A DNA stretch of 64,000 nucleotides from an uncultured Flavobacteriaceae bacterium (GCA_947487895.1 CANKYF010000009.1:115022-179021); one strand, 5' to 3'. Numbered from the stretch's first letter, positions 46,414 through 55,110 are shown. Translations and numbers: made by a program. Notes: generated by a model not told the origin, from the letters alone.

Positions 46414-46947
46414 ATGAAAACATACATAGCATTATTACGTGGTATCAACGTGAGCGGGCAAAAGAAAATCCCAATGGACGAATTACGAGAATCATTAAGT
46501 AATTCTGGTCTGGAAAATGTGCAAACGTATATTCAAAGTGGTAATATGATTTTTCAATCTTCAGAAGAAAAGAAAAGTGATTTAGAAACAAAAATCCATA
46601 ATGCTATTAAATCTTATTTTGGATTTGACGTTCCTGTGTTAGTTTTGACACCTGATAAATTAAATGAAATTTTTAATAATTCCCCTTTTCCACAAAGCGA
46701 AAAAGAAAAAAGTTACTTTATGTTTCTTTATGAAAAGCCAGATGAAACTTTAGTAAGCGAAGTTTCTCAGCTTAATTACCCAAATGAAGAATTTATAATT
46801 ACAGATAACAGTGTCTATTTTTATTGTGCTACTGGTTATGGAAAAGCAAAATGCAGCAATAATTTCTTTGAGAGAAAATTAAAAGTAACTGCAACTGCAA
46901 GAAACTATAAAACTATGGTAAAGTTGTTATCTTTGTCGGCAGAATAA
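46414..46947 (+). CDS. DUF1697 family protein
   Basis: This 177-residue cytoplasmic protein starts with the family signature TYIALLRGINVSGQKKIPMD and continues with LENVQTYIQSGNMIFQSSE and the C-terminal ARNYKTMVKLLSL. DUF1697 has no known activity. It is 5 bp upstream of the diphosphomevalonate decarboxylase gene; the short gap suggests co-transcription but no shared pathway is known. Confidence 0.9.
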   Translation: MKTYIALLRGINVSGQKKIPMDELRESLSNSGLENVQTYIQSGNMIFQSSEEKKSDLETKIHNAIKSYFGFDVPVLVLTPDKLNEIFNNSPFPQSEKEKSYFMFLYEKPDETLVSEVSQLNYPNEEFIITDNSVYFYCATGYGKAKCSNNFFERKLKVTATARNYKTMVKLLSLSAE

Positions 46948-46952
46948 TTACC

Positions 46953-48086
46953 ATGACAATACAAGATTTTATCCCAAAAGCATATACAACAGTAGTTGAA
47001 AGCGGAAGTGTTACTTGGGAATCTCCAAGTAATATAGCCTTAGTGAAATATTGGGGTAAAAAAGAACATCAAATACCTGCAAACCCATCTATAAGTTTTA
47101 CGCTTAGTGGTTGTAAAACCAAAACCACATTGAGCTATTCTAAAAAAGAAACGAGTGATGATTTTTCATTTGATGTATTTTTAGATGGTGAGCATAAAGA
47201 TAGTTTTAAACCAAAAATTGAAACATTTTTTAAGCGTGTTGAAGTCTATGTGCCTTTTGTAAAGGATTATCATTTTAAAATTGAAACAGAAAACACCTTT
47301 CCACACAGTTCTGGTATTGCCTCTTCAGCTTCAGGAATGAGTGCATTGGCTTTGTGTTTAATGAGTATTGAAATGAAATTATCTGATGTCATTCAGAGCC
47401 CTTCGACTCCGCTCAGGACAGGCTCCACCGAAAGGGTTTTTAATGATGATTATTTCAACCAAAAAGCATCATTCCTAGCTCGTTTAGGTTCAGGTAGTGC
47501 TTGCAGAAGTATTGAAGGCGATATAGTGGGCTGGGGATTACATAAAGATATTACAGGAAGTTCAGATTTGTATGGCGTGAAATACCCTTTTGAAGTACAT
47601 GAGAGTTTCAAAAATTATCAAGATACGATTCTATTAGTAGATAAAGGAGAAAAACAAGTGAGTAGTACTGTTGGTCATGGTTTAATGCATAATCATCCTT
47701 TTGCAGAACAGCGTTTTGATCAAGCTCACAAAAACCTTTCTATGTTAATAAATGTATTTAAAGAAGGGAACTTAGATGAATTCATAAAAATAGTGGAGAG
47801 TGAAGCTTTGACGTTGCACGCAATGATGATGACTAGTCTACCTTATTTTATTTTAATGAAGCCAAATACATTAGAAATTATTAATAAAATTTGGGCGTAC
47901 AGAGAGACATCAGATTCAAAGTTGTGTTTTACTTTAGATGCTGGTGCCAATGTACATTTGTTGTATCCAGAAAAAGAAACTGAAAAGGTATTAGAATTCA
48001 TTAAGAATGAATTAGTTGCACATTGCCAAAATGGACATTATATTTGTGATCAAATTGGCTTTGGAGCAAGGTTAATTATTAATTAA
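46953..48086 (+). CDS. mvaD: Diphosphomevalonate decarboxylase with REP-derived insertion
   Basis: MvaD makes isopentenyl diphosphate from mevalonate diphosphate, with ATP. The 377-residue protein has the N-terminal NIALVKYWGKKEHQIPANPS, the GHMP ATP loop FPHSSGIASSASGMSALAL (about 117-135), SGSACRSIEGDIVGWG and LDAGANVHLLYP. Between residues about 146 and 163 the sequence VIQSPSTPLRTGSTERVF is encoded by a repeat (47388-47438) not expected in the family. It keeps the frame and lies in a surface loop before KASFLARLGSGSACRS. The enzyme is probably still active. A mevalonate kinase-like gene follows, so this is a mevalonate-pathway cluster. Confidence 0.93.
   Translation: MTIQDFIPKAYTTVVESGSVTWESPSNIALVKYWGKKEHQIPANPSISFTLSGCKTKTTLSYSKKETSDDFSFDVFLDGEHKDSFKPKIETFFKRVEVYVPFVKDYHFKIETENTFPHSSGIASSASGMSALALCLMSIEMKLSDVIQSPSTPLRTGSTERVFNDDYFNQKASFLARLGSGSACRSIEGDIVGWGLHKDITGSSDLYGVKYPFEVHESFKNYQDTILLVDKGEKQVSSTVGHGLMHNHPFAEQRFDQAHKNLSMLINVFKEGNLDEFIKIVESEALTLHAMMMTSLPYFILMKPNTLEIINKIWAYRETSDSKLCFTLDAGANVHLLYPEKETEKVLEFIKNELVAHCQNGHYICDQIGFGARLIIN
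47388..47438. repeat. REP-like element inserted in frame inside mvaD
   Basis: Begins GTCATTCAGAGCCCTTCGAC, whose first ten bases equal the arm of the intergenic element at 43049. It continues with the CCTTCGACTCCGCTCAGGAC type of Bacteroidota palindrome. It is 51 bp (17 codons) and does not shift the frame. Confidence 0.75.
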
Positions 48087-48165
48087 ACTTGTTTTTTGTT
48101 TAAAAATTATTTAATTTAGTTAAACAAAGTTGATTTAATGTAGCCCTAACCTAACTTTAAAATAA

Positions 48166-49095
48166 ATGAAAGGACCACTTTTTTACTCAAAAATCTTGCT
48201 CTTTGGAGAATATGGTATCATTAAAGATTCCAAAGGCTTGTCCATTCCTTATAGCTTTTATAACGGTGCATTGAAAACTGATTCCAACCCATCAGAAAGC
48301 GCCATTAAATCTAATGAAAGCTTAAGAAAATTTACAGATTATTTAGAGACTATTGATGCTGACTTAGTATCATTTGATATAACTTTATTGAAAAACCATG
48401 TTGAATCAGGAATGTATTTTGATTCTTCTATTCCACAAGGGTATGGCGTAGGAAGTAGTGGCGCGTTAGTAGCTGCTATCTATGATAAGTATGCTAAAGA
48501 CAAAATCACCGTTTTAGAAAATTTAACCAGAGAGAAGTTATTAAAGCTTAAAGCTATTTTTTCTGCTATGGAATCTTTTTTTCATGGGAAATCATCTGGA
48601 TTAGATCCTTTAAATAGTTACCTGAGTATTCCAATTCTTATCAACTCAAAAGATAATATTGAAGCTACAGGTATTCCTTCACAAAAAACGGATGGTAAAG
48701 GCGCTGTGTTTTTATTAGACAGTGGAATTACTGGTGAAACTGCACCAATGATTAGCATTTTTATGGAAAATATGAAACAAGAAGGGTTCCGTAAAATGTT
48801 AAAAGACCAATTTATAAAACATACCGATGCTTGTGTTGAAGACTTCTTAAAAGGCGATGTTAAATCACTGTTCACTAATACAAAGCAGTTGTCAAAAGTA
48901 GTGTTGAATCATTTCAAACCTATGATTCCTACTCAGTTTCATGACCTTTGGAAAAAAGGTTTAGAAACAAACGATTATTATCTAAAGCTTTGCGGTTCTG
49001 GTGGTGGCGGTTATATCCTTGGTTTTACAGAAGATATTCAAAAAGCAAAACAAGCGCTTTCAGATTACAAATTAGAGGTAGTTTATAACTTCTAA
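48166..49095 (+). CDS. mvk: Mevalonate kinase-like GHMP kinase
   Basis: This 309-residue GHMP-superfamily kinase has an N-terminal FYSKILLFGEYGIIKDSKG, the ATP motif PQGYGVGSSGALVAA (90-104) and the C-terminal GHMP motif KLCGSGGGGYILGFT. The start of the sequence is that of mevalonate kinase (LLFGEYGVI) and the gene lies 79 bp after mvaD and 54 bp before a prenyltransferase, all on one strand. It phosphorylates mevalonate to mevalonate 5-phosphate. Phosphomevalonate kinase is not in the window. Confidence 0.9.
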   Translation: MKGPLFYSKILLFGEYGIIKDSKGLSIPYSFYNGALKTDSNPSESAIKSNESLRKFTDYLETIDADLVSFDITLLKNHVESGMYFDSSIPQGYGVGSSGALVAAIYDKYAKDKITVLENLTREKLLKLKAIFSAMESFFHGKSSGLDPLNSYLSIPILINSKDNIEATGIPSQKTDGKGAVFLLDSGITGETAPMISIFMENMKQEGFRKMLKDQFIKHTDACVEDFLKGDVKSLFTNTKQLSKVVLNHFKPMIPTQFHDLWKKGLETNDYYLKLCGSGGGGYILGFTEDIQKAKQALSDYKLEVVYNF

Positions 49096-49149
49096 TTTCT
49101 TATTTTTATTGTCATCCTGAAATAAATTAGGATGTCATAAAAGATCCTT

Positions 49150-50052
49150 ATGCTCTCAAGAAGACAGAAATATATCTTACTGAAGTTTTTTAGTATGTTT
49201 TCTGTGGTTAGAGGTTATAATATTCTAATTATTGTAGTTGCCCAGTATTTGGCATCAATATATATTCTTGCACCAGAAAAACCTTTAGGTGAGGTTGTTT
49301 TAGATGTTAATTTATTAATGTTAGTATTTGCATCGGCTGCCGTAATAGCGGGAGGGTATATTATCAATAATTTTTACGATTCAGAAAAAGATTTAATCAA
49401 TCGGCCCATAAAGTCTAAGTTAGACAGGTTAGTAAGTCAGAATACTAAGTTGTCTTTTTACTTTGTGCTCAATTTTCTGGCAGTTGTAATGGCAAGCTAC
49501 GTAGCCTTTAAAGCAGTAATGTTCTTTTCGGTGTATATTTTTGGAATATGGTTTTATTCACATAAATTAAAAAAACAACCATTTATTGGGAATATTACTT
49601 CGGCAATACTAACTATTCTTCCCTTTTTTGCCATTTTTATGTATTACAAAAACTTTGATACGGTCATTTTTGTACATGCTACTTATTTATTTCTAATCAT
49701 TTCTATGAGAGAGCTCACTAAAGATTTAGAAAATATAAAAGGAGATTTGGCTCAGAATTATAAAACGATACCTATTGCTTATGGTGAGAATGCCTCAAAA
49801 ATAATGCTTACCGTTTTATCACTTCTTACTTTAATACCAACCTATTTACTACTGTTTCATTTTCAAATAGGGCATATGTATTACTTCTTTTACTTGTGTA
49901 TAGGTTTACTACTTATTTTTTTGTTCATTCTCTGGAAATCAAAAACAAAGATTCATTATTTAATCCTTCATAATATTCTTAAATTTATACTGTTAGCAGG
50001 AGTATTTAGTATCTTGTTAATAGATGTGAGTGTTATATTAAATCGTATTTAA
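49150..50052 (+). CDS. UbiA family prenyltransferase, geranylgeranylglycerol-phosphate transferase-like
   Basis: This 300-residue membrane protein has about nine hydrophobic helices and the two Asp-rich sites of the UbiA superfamily, NNFYDSEKDLINRPIKSKLD (about 76-95) and RELTKDLENIKGDLAQNY. Flavobacterial homologues are generally named geranylgeranylglycerol-phosphate geranylgeranyltransferase, but a quinone or lipid prenyltransferase role is equally possible. It follows mevalonate kinase and directly abuts the nitrilase gene, with no gap. Confidence 0.82.
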   Translation: MLSRRQKYILLKFFSMFSVVRGYNILIIVVAQYLASIYILAPEKPLGEVVLDVNLLMLVFASAAVIAGGYIINNFYDSEKDLINRPIKSKLDRLVSQNTKLSFYFVLNFLAVVMASYVAFKAVMFFSVYIFGIWFYSHKLKKQPFIGNITSAILTILPFFAIFMYYKNFDTVIFVHATYLFLIISMRELTKDLENIKGDLAQNYKTIPIAYGENASKIMLTVLSLLTLIPTYLLLFHFQIGHMYYFFYLCIGLLLIFLFILWKSKTKIHYLILHNILKFILLAGVFSILLIDVSVILNRI

Positions 50053-51003
50053 ATGCAAAACTTATTAAAAGTAGCTTTAGCTCAAATTTCTCCAGTATGG
50101 TTGAATAAAATAGAAACGTTAAAGAAAATTGAGGCTTCTATTCTGGATGCTGCTAAAGAAACATGTGAATTAATTGTTTTTGGTGAAGGCTTGCTTCCCG
50201 GATATCCATTTTGGTTGGCTTTAACAGGTGGTGCAGAGTGGGATAAAGATATAAATAAAACTATTCATGCTCATTATGTACGCAATGCTGTAACTATTGA
50301 AAATGGAGATTTAGAAGGTATTTGTAAGCTTGCAAAAGAACATAAAATAGCAATTTATTTAGGAATTATTGAAAGGCCTTTAGATAGAGGAGGGCATAGT
50401 GTTTATGCGTCTTTAGTATATATTAATGAAAAAGGAGAGATTAAATCTGTACACAGAAAACTGCAGCCAACTTATGATGAGAGGCTCACATGGTCCCCTG
50501 GAGATGGCAATGGCTTACAAGTACACCCATTGAAAGAATTTACAGTTGGCGGCTTGAATTGTTGGGAAAACTGGATGCCATTACCTAGAGCGGCTCTTTA
50601 TGGTTTAGGTGAAAATTTACATATTGCTGTATGGCCTGGAGGTGAACATAATACTAAAGATATCACACGATTTATAGCGAGAGAATCTCGTTCTTATGTA
50701 ATATCGGTGAGTAGTTTAATGACAAAGGAAGATTTCCCCAAAGACACGCCTTATTTAGATGATATATTAAAAAAGAGTCCAGATATTTTGGCCAATGGCG
50801 GAAGTTGTATTGCAGGACCAGATGGGGAATGGGTTATTGAGCCTGTATTACACACATCAGGTTTGATAATACAAACAATAGATTTTAATCGTGTTTATGA
50901 GGAGCGACAGAATTTTGACCCAGTAGGTCATTACTCAAGACCAGATGTAACACAGTTACATGTAAATACGCAGCGCCAGTCTACAGTAAAATTTAGTGAA
51001 TAA
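50053..51003 (+). CDS. Nitrilase / carbon-nitrogen hydrolase family protein
   Basis: This 316-residue cytoplasmic protein has the nitrilase catalytic set E45 (IVFGEGLLPGYP), K136 (VHRKLQPTYDERLTW) and C170 (GGLNCWENWMPLPR). The C-W-E-N pattern after the Cys and PGYPFW after the Glu are those of true nitrilases, which hydrolyse nitriles to acids, rather than of amidases. It begins on the base after the prenyltransferase stop, so it is in that transcript. The natural nitrile is unknown. Confidence 0.9.
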   Translation: MQNLLKVALAQISPVWLNKIETLKKIEASILDAAKETCELIVFGEGLLPGYPFWLALTGGAEWDKDINKTIHAHYVRNAVTIENGDLEGICKLAKEHKIAIYLGIIERPLDRGGHSVYASLVYINEKGEIKSVHRKLQPTYDERLTWSPGDGNGLQVHPLKEFTVGGLNCWENWMPLPRAALYGLGENLHIAVWPGGEHNTKDITRFIARESRSYVISVSSLMTKEDFPKDTPYLDDILKKSPDILANGGSCIAGPDGEWVIEPVLHTSGLIIQTIDFNRVYEERQNFDPVGHYSRPDVTQLHVNTQRQSTVKFSE

Positions 51004-51038
51004 ACCCAAAACTAAATTACCAATCATAAATTAAAGTC

Positions 51039-51046
51039 TATCTTTG
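51039..51046 (+). promoter_or_regulatory. Candidate -7 promoter element of the pseudouridine-synthase-like gene
   Basis: TATCTTTG matches TAnnTTTG and ends 15 bp before the ATG at 51062. It overlaps the TTG at 51044, so that TTG is not the start codon. No TTTG is found at the -33 distance. Confidence 0.4.
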
Positions 51047-51061
51047 CCAAAAATTAGAGTA

Positions 51062-51868
51062 ATGAACAGGCAACGAGGAGGGAAACCACAGGGTAAACGA
51101 TTCAATAAGAATAATTCTAATACTGGTTCTAAACCAAATAAACCAGTAAATAAGAGTAATTCTGATGAGATACGTTTAAATAAATACATAGCCAATTCTG
51201 GTATATGCTCTCGTAGAGAAGCCGATGTTCATATTGCAACCGGTTTAGTGTCTGTAAACGGTAAAGTAATTACCGAAATGGGTTACAAAGTAAAACCAGG
51301 TGATGAAGTACGTTATGATGGGGCAAGAGTAAGCCCAGAACAAAAAGCATACGTGCTGTTAAATAAGCCAAAAGGGTTTGCTACAACTACCAGTGAAGGT
51401 AAAGGACGTACAGTAATGGATTTAGTGTCTAATGCTACATCTTCACGTATAAAACCTATTGGGCGTTTAGGAAGAAATTCTAAAGGTTTATTATTGTTTA
51501 CTAACGATAAGGATATAGAAGACAAGTTTAAGAATTCTAAAAACGGTGTACCACGCTTATTTCATATAGAGCTTGATAAAAATTTAAAACTAGAAGATTT
51601 AAAAAAGATTCAAAACGGATTTAAATTGCAGGATAAACTTATCAATGTAGAAGAAATAAGTTATATAGATGGTAGCTCTAAGAAAGAAGTAGGCTTGAAA
51701 ATTAAAAATACAGGTAATACCATTATCCGTACTATTTTTGAAAACTTCAACTACGATATTTTAAGTATAGACTGTGTAGCTATTGCACATCTTACTAAAA
51801 AAGACATTCCTCGCGGACATTGGAAACATCTGTCTAAAGAAGAGCTTAGCTTGCTTCAAATGCTTTAG
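51062..51868 (+). CDS. RluB/RsuA-like pseudouridine synthase homologue with altered catalytic site
   Basis: The 268-residue protein has a basic N-terminal tail (Asn/Lys-rich, residues 1-35), an S4 RNA-binding domain (about 36-85, RLNKYIANSGICSRREADVH) and an RsuA-type synthase domain (VLLNKPKGFATTT at 98-110). Members isomerise uridine in 23S or 16S rRNA. The catalytic motif is normally GRLD followed by T-x-GLLLLTND; here it is GRLG RNSKGLLLFTND, with Gly137 (GGA at 51470-51472) in place of the catalytic Asp. Unless another residue substitutes, it is an RNA-binding pseudoenzyme. I use the ATG at 51062 because the earlier TTG lies in the promoter. Confidence 0.85.
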   Translation: MNRQRGGKPQGKRFNKNNSNTGSKPNKPVNKSNSDEIRLNKYIANSGICSRREADVHIATGLVSVNGKVITEMGYKVKPGDEVRYDGARVSPEQKAYVLLNKPKGFATTTSEGKGRTVMDLVSNATSSRIKPIGRLGRNSKGLLLFTNDKDIEDKFKNSKNGVPRLFHIELDKNLKLEDLKKIQNGFKLQDKLINVEEISYIDGSSKKEVGLKIKNTGNTIIRTIFENFNYDILSIDCVAIAHLTKKDIPRGHWKHLSKEELSLLQML

Positions 51869-52121
51869 TAACTACTCTGTTTAGTAATTAGTTAGTTCTA
51901 CACCTCAATCTTATTTTTCGGTTGTAATAAAGTTAGATTTAACAGTTTAATGTTAATCTTAAGTTAAAAGAAAGCTTTTAAAATCTATAAAAAGCTTAAG
52001 CCCGTAGCTACGATAAATAACTTATAGTTTAAGACGTCAGACTATTTGTTTATTGTGAACTTAACCTAGCAGGAGATTGTACCCTGTAATTTATTAATTA
52101 ATCTTTTAAACCTTTTTTAAA

Positions 52122-52469
52122 ATGAAGACAAAGTTTTTATTTATGTTATGTAGTTTTTTTATGCTGTTTTTTACACTTTCTAGTTCTGGAACAGAAAATC
52201 TCTCAAACCAAGAACATTTTATTGTTCAAGAATCTAAAGAAATCAATGCCGTTTATAATGGCAGTGATGAAAGCGGATATGTTTTTACCATAGAAGAGAA
52301 TGGTAAAGCTGGATCTGTCGTTTTTCAGAAGATTGAATCGTCTGTTTTAGACATTTTCGATTTGAATTCTCAAGATTTTGTTGGTGTAAATTTTAAAGTA
52401 ACTTACACTACTAAAGTTGATGAAAGTGGTAGTGAAGTTCATACAATTACCAATTTAGAAAAGCTGTAA
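52122..52469 (+). CDS. Small secreted protein of unknown function
   Basis: This 115-residue protein has a signal peptide (MKTKFLFMLCSFFMLFFTLS). The mature part is acidic and beta-rich without a recognised domain. It has a long 253-bp leader and a strong terminator right behind it (52494-52522), so it is a single-gene transcript. The function is not known to me. Confidence 0.65.
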   Translation: MKTKFLFMLCSFFMLFFTLSSSGTENLSNQEHFIVQESKEINAVYNGSDESGYVFTIEENGKAGSVVFQKIESSVLDIFDLNSQDFVGVNFKVTYTTKVDESGSEVHTITNLEKL

Positions 52470-52772
52470 TCAGCAACCTTAAGTATATACTTTAAGCCAC
52501 CTTGAAAAAGGTGGCTTTTTTTATGAATACTAATAACATAACAGCCTTTTCTTTCCTCTGTAGGTATTGTTATTAGTGTGTTATCAACCTGTCTTTTAAA
52601 GTTAACAATTCCGTAATAGAACCATACCGTTTTTTGTATTTCATTTGTAATAGTGTTTATGAATACACTGTTTGAGTTAAATTTTTGACGAATAGTAGTT
52701 TTAATTTTCAAAAATTATTTTTAATTTAACACTAAGTTTTTAGTATTTGTTTTAACCCCAAACCAAAATAAA
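52470..52772. other. 303-bp gap holding a terminator
   Basis: Apart from the terminator at 52494-52522 I see no element. A minus-strand frame of 90 codons crosses the terminator and the end of the upstream gene and is most likely accidental. The promoter of the next gene should lie in the last 100 bp. Confidence 0.4.
52494..52522 (+). terminator. Strong Rho-independent terminator
   Basis: AAGCCACCTT and AAGGTGGCTT form a perfect 10-bp stem around GAAA, followed by TTTTTA, 25 bp after the stop of the secreted-protein gene. Confidence 0.9.
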
Positions 52773-53048
52773 ATGATACGTAAAATTGTAGATTACCAAA
52801 AATTGAATCAGAATATCTTGAATCTTCTTGTTGAAAAATTCCCTGACGGTTATGATGATGACCAAATAATTTCATTTAGAAATACTAAAAATGAAATTAT
52901 TGAAGCTGTTGAAGTAAAAACTACAGATACTATATATTTAGTAAAAGTAGGTAAGCGTTTAGTACAGGCAATGCAAGACTTTGGTATAGATACTGATACC
53001 GATGATAATACACCACCGCCTGAAACAGGTTTTAACGATTTAGATTAA
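52773..53048 (+). CDS. Small conserved-looking hypothetical protein with acidic tail
   Basis: This 91-residue protein starts MIRKIVDYQKLNQNILNLLV and has a compact alpha/beta first part (DDDQIISFRNTKNEIIEAVE, TIYLVKVGKRLVQAMQDF). A disordered acidic tail (DTDTDDNTPPPETGFNDLD) follows. It has no motif I can tie to a function. A second small gene follows 22 bp later, so the two probably form a transcript. Confidence 0.65.
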   Translation: MIRKIVDYQKLNQNILNLLVEKFPDGYDDDQIISFRNTKNEIIEAVEVKTTDTIYLVKVGKRLVQAMQDFGIDTDTDDNTPPPETGFNDLD

Positions 53049-53070
53049 TATTTGATTCCTAACTTTTATA

Positions 53071-53298
53071 ATGAAAATTGCAGTTTTTAAGTCTTACCAA
53101 GATGGGTTTTTTACATTTTGGTTTGATAACGGGGATGAATTGGCTTTTGAAGAAGTTCATCCTAAAGCGTTATACAAGTATAACCTTAAAGAAGATAACT
53201 CTTTAGTAGAGAAAACATTTAAACTAACCTATTCTGAAATTTCCAACGATTTAGATAGCACAGTGATTTACCGGATAGACTCACTTATGTTAGTTTAG
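53071..53298 (+). CDS. Small hypothetical protein
   Basis: This 75-residue protein is beta-rich with aromatic strands (YQDGFFTFWFDNGDELAFEE). I recognise no family. It lies 22 bp after the 91-residue gene and its 3' end overlaps the convergent glycosyltransferase gene by 14 bp. Codon use is like its neighbours. Confidence 0.5.
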   Translation: MKIAVFKSYQDGFFTFWFDNGDELAFEEVHPKALYKYNLKEDNSLVEKTFKLTYSEISNDLDSTVIYRIDSLMLV

Positions 53299-54880
53299 GT
53301 TCTTTTTTGAAAATTTCCCAGAAGAATACACCATAAACAATTAGGTATTCTAAGGAAATAATGATGAGGTTTTCAGATTTATTGGCGTTACCAATTTGCA
53401 TGTAAGCGAGGTAGCTTAAAATAATAGTGAAACTCCAAACCAATGGGAATTTATATTTGGTAAAAACAGACAATATTAATAATGTTGCTACGTACCAAGG
53501 GTGAACCGTTGTGGCAGTAAAGTAATAAAAAGTCAATGCTAACAACATAGCTGTTATAAGTTGTTGTAGGTTGTTGTTTTTTCTAAAAAAGGTGATTAAA
53601 AGCACAAACAGAATAACTAACAACGGAATTATTTTACCAATAATAGCTATTTCATTATATCCTCTAAACGTATAACCAATGGCACGGGCAATGTAATAGA
53701 TACTTGCATTAAATTCAAAATTTTGAAACCATAGCCCAACCGTTTCGGCATAGTTAGAAATAAACTGTGTTGAAAAGAATGGCGCAAAAAGTAACAGTGT
53801 AGTAAGTCCTACAATGGCATAAAATAAAATTAACCTTGTCATTCTGAACAAAAGTGAAAAATCTCTTTCGTCATTGGAAGGATCCCGATTGCTATCGGGA
53901 GACGAAGTAATCTCTTTTTTAGAAATAGATTGCTTCACTGTGTTCGCAATGACGTTCTTTTTTTGGTTGCTTAACTTTGGTAGTTGATTATCATACTGAA
54001 CCGTTGGGTTGAGCTTGTCGAAATCTTGTTTCAGTATCTTCTTTTTTCGGTAACTGAGCGTCATACTGAGCTTGTCGAAGTACGGAGTCGAAGTGAACCA
54101 CTGGAAAAACAAAGGCAAGAAAATAAGCGGTACCAACTTAGTAGAAACAGACAGCGCTAACACCACAGCAGCCCACTGCCATTTGTCAGATTGCAGCAAA
54201 TACAAACTCCAAACTAAGAAGAAAATCATAACGCCTTCAAAGTGTAGATTACCTGTAAGCTCAATAATAATAAACGGATTTAATATATACCAAAAGATAT
54301 TATGAACAGGCAAATTTAGTTTTTGTAATAGCTTTTTACCAAAGTAAAGCGTACCAAAATCTGCTGCAATAATGATAAGGCGTAACCCAATAACAGAGCT
54401 TAAAATATGTTGCCCTGGGAACAAATTAGCCAATACAAAGCACAATTGGTTAATGGGAGGGTAGTTGGTGAAATGGCTGGCATTTAATGCTCCCATGCCA
54501 TTGTACAATTCTTTGGCATTGTTTACAGGGAACTCTCCTTTTTCAATAAAACTTTGTACGGTATATAAATACGGATTAAGACCTTCTAAAATCATACTGC
54601 CATCCCAAATAAAACGGTAAAAGTCTTGCGATAAATTGGGTATAGTAGCAATAAAAATAGCTCTAAAAATAAAGGTAATAGAGGTTAGTAGTTTAGTGTT
54701 GTTTTTATAAGTATTTACCAACCAATAGAACAACCCAAATAAAGCTGTGTAAAGTAATACGAGCTTTAAGTATTCTGTACGCTCAAGATGATATGCAAAC
54801 ACACCAAAAAGCATGCAAATAATAACCGATAAAAGTATAGGTGCTTTATGAAGTTTTAATGATGATGGGTTGATTTGCAT
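53285..54880 (-). CDS. GT-C type membrane glycosyltransferase, with inserted repeat-encoded segment
   Basis: The 531-residue polytopic protein has the layout of polyprenyl-phosphate-mannose-dependent mannosyltransferases: about ten membrane helices and a first periplasmic loop with SQDFYRFIWDGSMILEGLNPYL, where the acidic residues of GT-C enzymes lie. Other recognisable parts are NYPPINQLCFVLANLFPG and VHPWYVATLLILSVF. Between residues about 263 and 350 a hydrophilic stretch (TPYFDKLSMTLSYRKKKIL, VIANTVKQSISKKE, DSNRDPSNDERDFSLLF) is encoded by repeats at 53834-54096; without it the length would be about 444, normal for the family. The frame is open throughout. It may tolerate the insert in a cytoplasmic loop or be impaired. 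Confidence 0.78.
   Translation of the reverse strand: MQINPSSLKLHKAPILLSVIICMLFGVFAYHLERTEYLKLVLLYTALFGLFYWLVNTYKNNTKLLTSITFIFRAIFIATIPNLSQDFYRFIWDGSMILEGLNPYLYTVQSFIEKGEFPVNNAKELYNGMGALNASHFTNYPPINQLCFVLANLFPGQHILSSVIGLRLIIIAADFGTLYFGKKLLQKLNLPVHNIFWYILNPFIIIELTGNLHFEGVMIFFLVWSLYLLQSDKWQWAAVVLALSVSTKLVPLIFLPLFFQWFTSTPYFDKLSMTLSYRKKKILKQDFDKLNPTVQYDNQLPKLSNQKKNVIANTVKQSISKKEITSSPDSNRDPSNDERDFSLLFRMTRLILFYAIVGLTTLLLFAPFFSTQFISNYAETVGLWFQNFEFNASIYYIARAIGYTFRGYNEIAIIGKIIPLLVILFVLLITFFRKNNNLQQLITAMLLALTFYYFTATTVHPWYVATLLILSVFTKYKFPLVWSFTIILSYLAYMQIGNANKSENLIIISLEYLIVYGVFFWEIFKKEPKLT
53834..54096. repeat. Nest of REP-like palindromes inside a coding sequence
   Basis: Three modules lie side by side. 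Module 1, 53836-53955, is bounded by CTTGTCATTCTGAAC and GCAATGACG, with an inner TCCCGAT-TGC-TATCGGGA hairpin. Module 2, about 53987-54040, has CATACTGAA and TTCAGTAT ends with GAGCTTGTCGAAAT inside. Module 3 is 54058-54096 (TCATACTGAGCTTGTCGAAG). Together they add about 87 codons without breaking the frame. Confidence 0.75.
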
Positions 54881-55093
54881 GGAGTAAATATAACACTATT
54901 ACTTTGTTGTATATGGTTTTAAAAACTTACTTGATTTTGTAGAAATTTTCAACTACATTAGTGAATATTATATGTTTATGTATTTGTTATTTGATCTTAC
55001 AAAAATTAAAAGTTTATTATGTTCAATTGTAAGATATAAATCATTAACTGTTAGTGATTAAGGGTTGTGATGTATGACATAAACAATATATTT

Positions 55094-55104
55094 AAACGTT
55101 GACA
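55094..55104 (+). repeat. First CGTTGRCA-type core preceding the cassette-like array
   Basis: AAACGTTGACA lies 6-7 bp before the ATG at 55111. It matches the cores preceding the next genes of the array, such as CGTTGGCA at 55835, 58469 and 59465. Confidence 0.55.
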
Positions 55105-55110
55105 AGACAC

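Noticed and set aside
51044..51061. TTG start of the pseudouridine-synthase-like gene at 51044
   Set aside because: It lies in a TATCTTTG promoter element; the ATG at 51062 is better placed.
52439..52711. Minus-strand ORF of 90 codons
   Set aside because: It runs through a strong terminator and the end of an expressed gene, and no family is recognisable.
55099..55110. TTG start of array gene 1 at 55099 and similar TTG starts at 55905 and 59478
   Set aside because: Each lies in or next to a repeat core or upstream of a better ATG; for 55099 and 55905 the signal peptide begins at the ATG.
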